A program made the translations under genes and the position numbers. From Narthecium ossifragum (Eukaryota; Streptophyta; Magnoliopsida; Dioscoreales; Nartheciaceae), in NCBI GenBank assembly GCA_963920575.1, contig OY986969.1, positions 9,545,096 through 9,609,095 of the forward strand: 64,000 nucleotides of DNA, given 5' to 3'. The notes under the pieces were generated by a model. That model searched no databases. It was not told the DNA's origin and was given only the letters and a program-made list of their open reading frames with translations. Of this stretch, positions 58,166-64,000 are shown one piece after another; within the stretch, counting starts at the first letter, position 1; the number at the start of each line of letters is the position of its first letter.

Positions 58166-58470
58166 AATGAGTAAATAAGATTCCACATGTGATTTATTAT
58201 GCCAGTAAGAGCCTCTCTGAATCTCAATTAAACTATACTAGTACTGAGAATGAATTATTAACAGTAATATTCGCATTGGAAAAGTTCCTTCCCTATCTCG
58301 TAGGTTCCAAAATCTTTATCTATACAAATCATGGCGCTCTGCGATATCTTCTAGCCAAAAGGATGCCAAACCTAGACCAATTCGATGGATCTTTCTTTTG
58401 CAAGAATTTTATCTTGAGATTAGGGATAAGAAAGGTTCGGAGAATGTAGTCGTTGATCATTTGTCCCCCC
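58166..58470 (+). pseudogene. Gypsy Z RNase H remnant
   Basis: [40 protein letters not shown] and [11 protein letters not shown], then [20 protein letters not shown] with VVDHLSP. The order and spacing are those of the gypsy RNase H. Confidence 0.88.
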
Positions 58471-59179
58471 TTCTTTTGGAACATATCTTTAACAAGATTC
58501 CTATCAGTTCTTTTTTTCCAAACGAGAACCTCTTTCAGGTGACTCATATTTCACAGCCTTGGTATGCACATATAGTTATTTATCTTGTATCAGACAAGCT
58601 TTCTGACTATTGGTCTAAAAATGCCAAAGACATATTCTTTTCACAGATTCAATATTATATTTGGGAAGATCCTGAGTTATTTAAGCATTGTTCTGATCAA
58701 GTAATTCGATGATGTGTGCCTGAGTCAGAGGCTCATGAAAATCTCACTTTCTGTCATACATATGCATGTGGTGGTTACTTTTCAGGAAAGAAAACCGCTG
58801 CAAAAGTTATGCAATGAGAATTTTATTGGCCTACTATTTTTAAGGATTCTCATAATTTTTGTCAATCATGTATTAGATGTCAGAAAATTGGAAATATCTC
58901 TCGTAGGAATGAGATGCCTCAGACTCCAATTTTAGTTGTCAAAATCTTTGATATATGAGGTATCGATTTCATGGATCCCTTCCTACCTTCTTTTGATTTT
59001 CAGTATATTCTTGTAGCCATTGACTATGTTTCTTAATGGGTAGAAACTATAACAACCAAGTCGAATGATCATAAAGTTGTGTTTAAAATTCTTCAAAGCA
59101 ATATCTTTTCTCGGTTAGTTTGTCCTCGTGCGATTATTAGCGATGGTGGTTCTCATTTTATAAATCAACACTTTGCATC
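58471..59179 (+). pseudogene. Gypsy Z integrase remnant, left part
   Basis: Contains the zinc-region remnant (HMHVVVTFQERK; IRCQKIGNISRRNEMPQTP), the first catalytic stretch GIDFMDPFLPSF and IISDGGSHFINQHFA with the second Asp. Cut by LTR Y copy 6 after codon Ala of HFA. Confidence 0.85.
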
Positions 59180-61893
59180 TGTGAGGACCCGCTCCTCTAA
59201 CCCGGTCCGACCGCGTTGGGTCGAGGGTTTGGCTTGGTTGGTTTTGGCCCGGTTGGCCTTGGGTTGCGTTCGGTTGATCGCATCGCTGTTTTTGGACCCT
59301 AAGGGTAATTTGGTAAATTGCGCCTTGACGGTCGGTTTCACACCCGCGTAGTGCACACACAGGTTTGATTGATGTACGTGATTGAGTAGATTGCAACTTG
59401 GAGCCTGATCGGATTCAGTCCGATCAGTTGGCTCGTCTAAACCGGCTAAGCCACTTAAGTGGCTTAACCCCTCTTCTCTCTCTCGCCTACTTATTTTCTC
59501 TCTCTTTCCCCTCTCTCTTTCTTTTCTTCTCTTTCTTCTTTCTTTCCCTCTCTCTTCCCTGGCTTCCCCGTGCCCGACCCCCTCTCTCCTCCTTCCCTTT
59601 CTTCTCCCGCGTCCTCTCTTCCCCCTCCGGCCATCTTCCCCGGCGACCAGAGGCGGCGGCGAGGGCCCCTTTCCCTCCTCCGTCCTTCTCTCTCTCTCCC
59701 CCGAGGCATCTCCGCTTCCTTCTCCGGCGGAGGCTGCGGCTGTGGGTTGTCTTCGGCGGCTCTCCGGCGAGCTGGTGACGACGGCGGCGAGGGAGGACGA
59801 CGGATTAGCAAGGAGGAAGCTTGGATTAGCGTTTGAAGGTAGGTTTTCTACCTTGATCCTTGGTTTGAGTTAGATCCTTGGTTTGAGTTAGATCTAGGGT
59901 TTGGTTGTTAGATCCATGTTTTTATTTGTGTTATATGATGCCTATAAGCTTGTTTATAAACTGATTAGAGCTTGGTAGGATTTGATCTTGGTTTTATCCG
60001 GATTTATGCAAGCTTTTTCCCGGATTTCATCGAAGCCCTGTTTTTCTGTGGGCTGAACTGTTCGAGCTCAGATCCCGGCTCATTCATGCCTGATCTCACG
60101 AAACTTTCAAAATGAAAGTTGTAGATCATCGAGTTATCTTTCGATTGCCGCTGATTTCATGATTTTTGGATTTTCCGACGAATTTTGACGAATTGTTTCC
60201 TAAACTGCTGCGAAACAGAAATTAAGAAATTGGATAGTAAAATCTGTGAAAATTAGACTCCCATTAGATCTAATTCTTGGTCAGCATGCTCCCAATATAT
60301 CAATCAATATCTGATTAAGTTTGATTTGAGGTTTAACGTCGTTTGGACGTCGATTTGCGAAGATTTCATCTTTGCTAATTGTGGTTTACTTTAGCAATCC
60401 GAGATTTGGCTTCTTATTGAATCTTTGATGTTTTATCGGGTTTGATGCTTCAGGATTCATGTATTTAATGTTCCTAGTGATCTCTAGGATCGGTATGTTC
60501 AAATCTGTATTTTCTTTGATGAATAGATAGCTAATTAGCTTTCAATTTGTAGAACATGCCATATCATAGATGTTAGTTATATATGTGTTTTATTTACATG
60601 TATACTTAGCTTGTGGTTGAACCAAGGGAGTTGTGCCCCTTGGGATGTTTAGCTAATTAAATGGCCGAAGGTGTGCCTTAGTTGATATTAACTTGTAATT
60701 GTGGCCTGTTGTGTATTGCGTGGCTGGGGTTGTATCCCCGTTGTAGAAATTGTGGTTGACGGCTGTGGACGCCGTTGTAATGCCGGAATTTCGTTTGAAT
60801 GTGTTGTTGTTTGCTACGGTCCGTGGGCGCCGTTATAATATTGTATTATTGTAGTTTAGACCCATGCTATGATTACCCTCCGGCAAGCTTAATGCTTCGC
60901 CTAGCCCGTGTATGTTGTCTTGGCATATTGTTGCATGCTACTATTCCTATATTCCTGTGCCTGAGCATTGCATGCATCTGTCTGCATTAGAAGCATCATG
61001 CTAGGTGGTAGACGATGGTTTCGATCGTCGATCCGGGGTTCTCGGGTAGCCCGGATCTAGCCCTAGGACTGGGGTTTGGGGTAGTCGAGGATTAGGACGT
61101 GATTGTTATCAGTGATCATGTTTGATATCATTCAAGGATTATTAAGTAGTCGGACTGGAATATTATATTGTTTGAGGTTTAGAGGTCGTGTCGCTTCTCC
61201 AAGGCCAAGTGCTGAGGATGGTTGTCGATGCGTTCCCGACGTGGGTCCCCAAGGCATGGGAATCCTGCTTGGGTAAGGGTGATCCTGCATGTTACTGTTC
61301 CTTGGCTTCCTGGTAACATGTTCAGGAGCCCTTGGGACATCGACAGGGTTATGGGACCCGTGGCATCCTTTAGACTTAGGCGGAGAAACGACACTGTTGT
61401 TGTTCCCCTTCCTTTCTGTGCGACGTAGAATAGCGTAGAACCCTACTGAGCAAGCTTTGTTGCTCACTCCTACCTGGGCTGCATCGGCGATGCAGGTCGA
61501 TGCAGTCCCTTCTTTTTCAGATGGTTGCGGTGTTGGAGGCGGCACTCCCCTTGGTGGTGCGTGAGATCGAGGATATCATCAGTTTATTTTATTCAATTGA
61601 TGTACAGCTTTAAATGTATAAATTGTAATCTGAAGGAGAAATGTATTTGTATTTCAATTTGATATAAATTGATCAGAGATTGTTGTACTAGATGACCTGA
61701 ATCATTATTATATCTTTTTTAAGTTAAATTGTATTATGATTTGATGATAGGATAGTTTAAATTAATTGTAAATATTATAATCATGCACCAGGTTTAAAAG
61801 TGATGTTTCCAGGGGAGGCTCTCGCCGTTTGATTTTAGAGTTTAGGACCCTCACGTCCCGGTCCGGATGGGTTTTCTGGGTCGGGGCGTGACA
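59180..61893 (+). mobile_element. Solo LTR family Y, copy 6, in gypsy integrase
   Basis: A 2714-bp element from TGTGAGGACCCG to GGGTCGGGGCGTGACA, flanked by GCATC (59175-59179) and GAATC (61894-61898), one mismatch. Removing it and one flank restores the integrase frame across the site. CT-rich promoter-like tract at 59480-59580 then GC-rich sequence to 59836. The ORFs there (59398-59836) have no domains. Confidence 0.94.
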
Positions 61894-62575
61894 GAATCCC
61901 TTTTTACAAAGTACTCTATCACACATAAGGTAGCCACCCCCTATCATCCTCAGACCAGTGATTAGGTAGAGCTCTCTAATAGGGAAATAAAATGTATCCT
62001 AGAGAAAACCGTTCACATTGACCGTGCAGATTAGGCCATAAAGCTAGATGGTGTACTCTGGGCTTATATCACATCTTATAAAATGCCTATTGGTATGTCA
62101 CCATATCGGTTAGTGTTTGGTAAGCCCTGCCATTTGCTATTAGAGTTAGAACATCGTGCTATGTGGGCCATCATAAAGCTCAACATGGACACAAATGCTG
62201 TCACCGCACATAAGAAACTGAGTTTATGTGAACTTGAGGAAATTCGCAATGAAGCCTATTTGAATTCAAAAATTTATAAAAATAGAACAAAGGTTGTCCA
62301 TGATAAACATATTTTGACGAGGACTTTTGTTGTAGGGCAGAAAGTTTGACTTTTCAATGCTAAATTGCATCTTTTCCCAGGCAAACTATGTTCTAGATAG
62401 ACTAGCCCTTTTATCATAAAAAGAGTATTTCCACATGGTGCAGTAGAAATTCGAAACCCACACACAAACAAAATTTTCACTGTTAATGGGCATAGATTAA
62501 AACACTATGTTGAGGACATTGCTCACGGCGATGTGATTGAGTCTTTCGAACTGACGGACCCGTGCTATGACTGAA
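61894..62575 (+). pseudogene. Gypsy Z integrase remnant, right part
   Basis: Resumes as SLFTKYSITHKVATPYHPQT, then [69 protein letters not shown] and [14 protein letters not shown], ending FTVNGHRLKHYVED and DPCYD near 62572. Contains several stops. Confidence 0.88.
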
Positions 62576-62754
62576 CCTTTTTATGGAAGTCTAAAGAAAG
62601 ACGTAAAGTTGCTTGCTTACTCAGAACCCAGTTTTTTAGGATTTTCCTTAATGTTTCAGAATTTTCCTATTTGTAGGACTTTTTTTCCCGGTTTTAAGGA
62701 TTTTTCTGCATTTTAATATAATTAATTAAAACGAAAATTAAAATTTTAAAACGC
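62576..62754. other. End of gypsy Z internal region
   Basis: AT-rich untranslated sequence after pol. The expected polypurine tract and 3' LTR were not found before 62755. Confidence 0.45.
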
Positions 62755-63330
62755 TAACCTGAGCCGGGCCGGGTTGGAGGTAATACTCGGTCTGGCCCTG
62801 GTAATCATCCGGACCGAGCCGGGCTAGTACCGGACCCAAAACGCCTTCCACCCGGTCTGGCCCTGCCCGGCTTGAAGACCGGGATGGATTGGGCCGGACC
62901 CGATCTGGTTAGTTTAAAAAAAAACGTTGTCGCCACTGTCATCGATGATCAGAGAAGGGGGCTGGCGTGGTCGACGATGATCGGAGAAGGGAGGACCGAC
63001 GAGGTGAGGAGGTAGTGGGTGAGACTTGGCCAGCCGAGATCTGGATCGGGAATGGCGAGGTGAGGAGGTAGGTGGCTGGATCGGGGCCGGTGCGGTGAGG
63101 AGGTAGGTGACGAGGTGGTTGGATCGGGGCGACCGGCGATGAGGTGGCTGGATCGGGGCGATCGGCGACGAGGTGGAGCAGGAGGGAGAGACCCGAGATC
63201 GGTGAGGTCGGTGAAGCTTGGGCGTGGCGAAGAGGTCGGGGATCGGGCTGAGTGGAAGCCGGTGGAGGTTGGAGCAGAGATGAGGCTTGGCAGGGCCAGC
63301 GTCGGTGGAGGTGGAGCTTGGCGGGGTGGC

Positions 63331-63438
63331 GTCGATCGATGATGGGGAGGCCGCGGAGTCGATCGATGATGGGGAGGCCGCGAAGTCGATCGATGATGGG
63401 GAGGCCGTGACGTCGATCGATGACGGGGAGGCTACGGA
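63331..63438. repeat. 27-bp minisatellite, four copies
   Basis: Units start at 63331, 63358, 63385 and 63412: GTCGATCGATGATGGGGAGG then CCGCGGA or variants. Being 27 bp it stays in frame and would read SIDDGEAAE, but no gene context supports translation. Confidence 0.92.
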
Positions 63439-63556
63439 GCCTCCTCATTTCCCACCTCCGTTGGCGAAGAGCGGTGGCTCATCCGCCCCATCGAGGTCCA
63501 TGGACGGCTTGGCGAACCCCCCTGCGGCGGGGACGGCGAACCTTGCCGAGAAGCTG

Positions 63557-63570
63557 CGAGAGAGAGAGAG

Positions 63571-63601
<31 letters not shown>

Positions 63602-63602
63602 G
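63557..63602. repeat. (GA)n(TA)n compound microsatellite
   Basis: About eight GA units then about fourteen TA units. Confidence 0.9.
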
Positions 63603-63778
63603 AGGGAGACATGCGTGGCCTTTAAAACCCGGACCGGGTTTTTGACCAAGGGCCCTGGTTCGGCCCTGAACCCAAATCAGCCTGATCCAGCAGGGCCAAC
63701 ACCCGGGCTGGACCGGGCTACGGCCCTGGTGGGTTTGGTCCGGACTCGTACCGGGCCGGGCCATTTGGGCTTTTTGGA

Positions 63779-64000
63779 CATCCCTACGTACCCGACTTAC
63801 CCGATCGGCCTCACTGTACACAAATCGATCGTTGGTCGTCGTTCTCTCTCTCACACGCTCTACGCCTGATCGCCGGCCGATCTCCGGTTATTCTTCGCTG
63901 GATTTGGGCGTCTCCGTCAGCGAAACGTCTTTGACCTCCTCCAGCCGTCAATGGGGTTTTCTCTTCCTTTTTCCTATCTTCTTCCCCCTTGCCCTAGCCT
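63779..64000. other. Unassigned right edge
   Basis: Moderately GC-rich sequence with CT-rich stretches, possibly the 5' leader of something beyond the window. Nothing can be called. Confidence 0.3.

Larger units (their letters stand above)
62755..63778. mobile_element. GC-rich repeat, possible non-autonomous hAT
   Basis: Both ends carry GAGCCGGGCCGGGTT / CCGGGCCGGGCC-type subterminal repeats; the right end closes with GGACATCCCTA, a common hAT-type terminus. No matching left terminus or 8-bp duplication was found. The centre has GGTGAGGAGGTAG repeats, the minisatellite and a (GA)n(TA)n tract. ORFs on both strands are repeat-driven and unsupported. Confidence 0.4.

Noticed and set aside
59398..59836. 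ORFs in a CT- and GC-rich tract
   Set aside because: Inside solo LTR Y copy 6; composition-driven, no domains.
62939..63625. ORFs with repeats such as SIDDGEAA and its minus-strand partner
   Set aside because: Produced by the 27-bp minisatellite and GC-rich repeat; no start context, splice sites or homology recognised.

Overview
This is a flowering-plant nuclear window, most likely monocot: spliced genes with GT-AG introns, a conserved plastid-type pentatricopeptide (PPR) gene, a two-exon nitrate-transport accessory gene, and nested plant retrotransposons. The rest is mostly LTR retrotransposon debris with hAT-type MITEs, a LINE remnant, a degenerate Mutator-like element (MULE) and a plant-mobile-domain (PMD) remnant. 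A 200-base assembly gap lies at 27267-27466.

Layout. 1-827 is the end of a long LTR (called Y here) inserted in a decayed Copia gag (828-1399) with its LTR (1512-2219); a solo LTR of the same Copia family lies inverted at 3640-4369. 4.4-8.4 kb has no recognisable gene. 8388-10049 is a solo gypsy-type LTR, followed by hairpins and a 97-bp tandem array. 11782-21132 is a nine-exon PPR gene (EMB2654-like, 824 aa by my splicing) with a hAT MITE in intron 6. A LINE fragment (21.4-22.3 kb) and a MULE split by a solo LTR (22.9-25.7 kb) follow. 28948-29902 is the nitrate-transporter accessory gene NAR2/NRT3. A Y solo LTR fills 30847-34096. 34257-39730 is a young Copia element, one stop codon short of an open polyprotein, in a tandem shared-LTR arrangement.

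40.2-52.3 kb holds two diverged tandem copies of a PMD-carrying element, each broken by further solo LTRs; comparing them gives natural empty sites for several insertions. 52315-62.6 kb is a decayed Ty3/gypsy (Athila/Tat-like) element, itself broken by a hAT MITE (55195-55626) and a Y solo LTR (59180-61893). The right end carries a GC-rich repeat and a 27-bp minisatellite.

Only the PPR and NAR2 genes look like intact host genes. They are functionally unrelated: one is probably for plastid RNA processing, the other for root nitrate uptake. Two unexplained patterns stand out. One is clusters of palindromic GATCGATC-type motifs in many unrelated elements. The other is arrays of roughly 33-35 bp TTCGG...CCGAA hairpins, mostly beside the MULE and PMD elements. 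All boundaries, target-site duplications (TSDs) and splice sites were read by eye.
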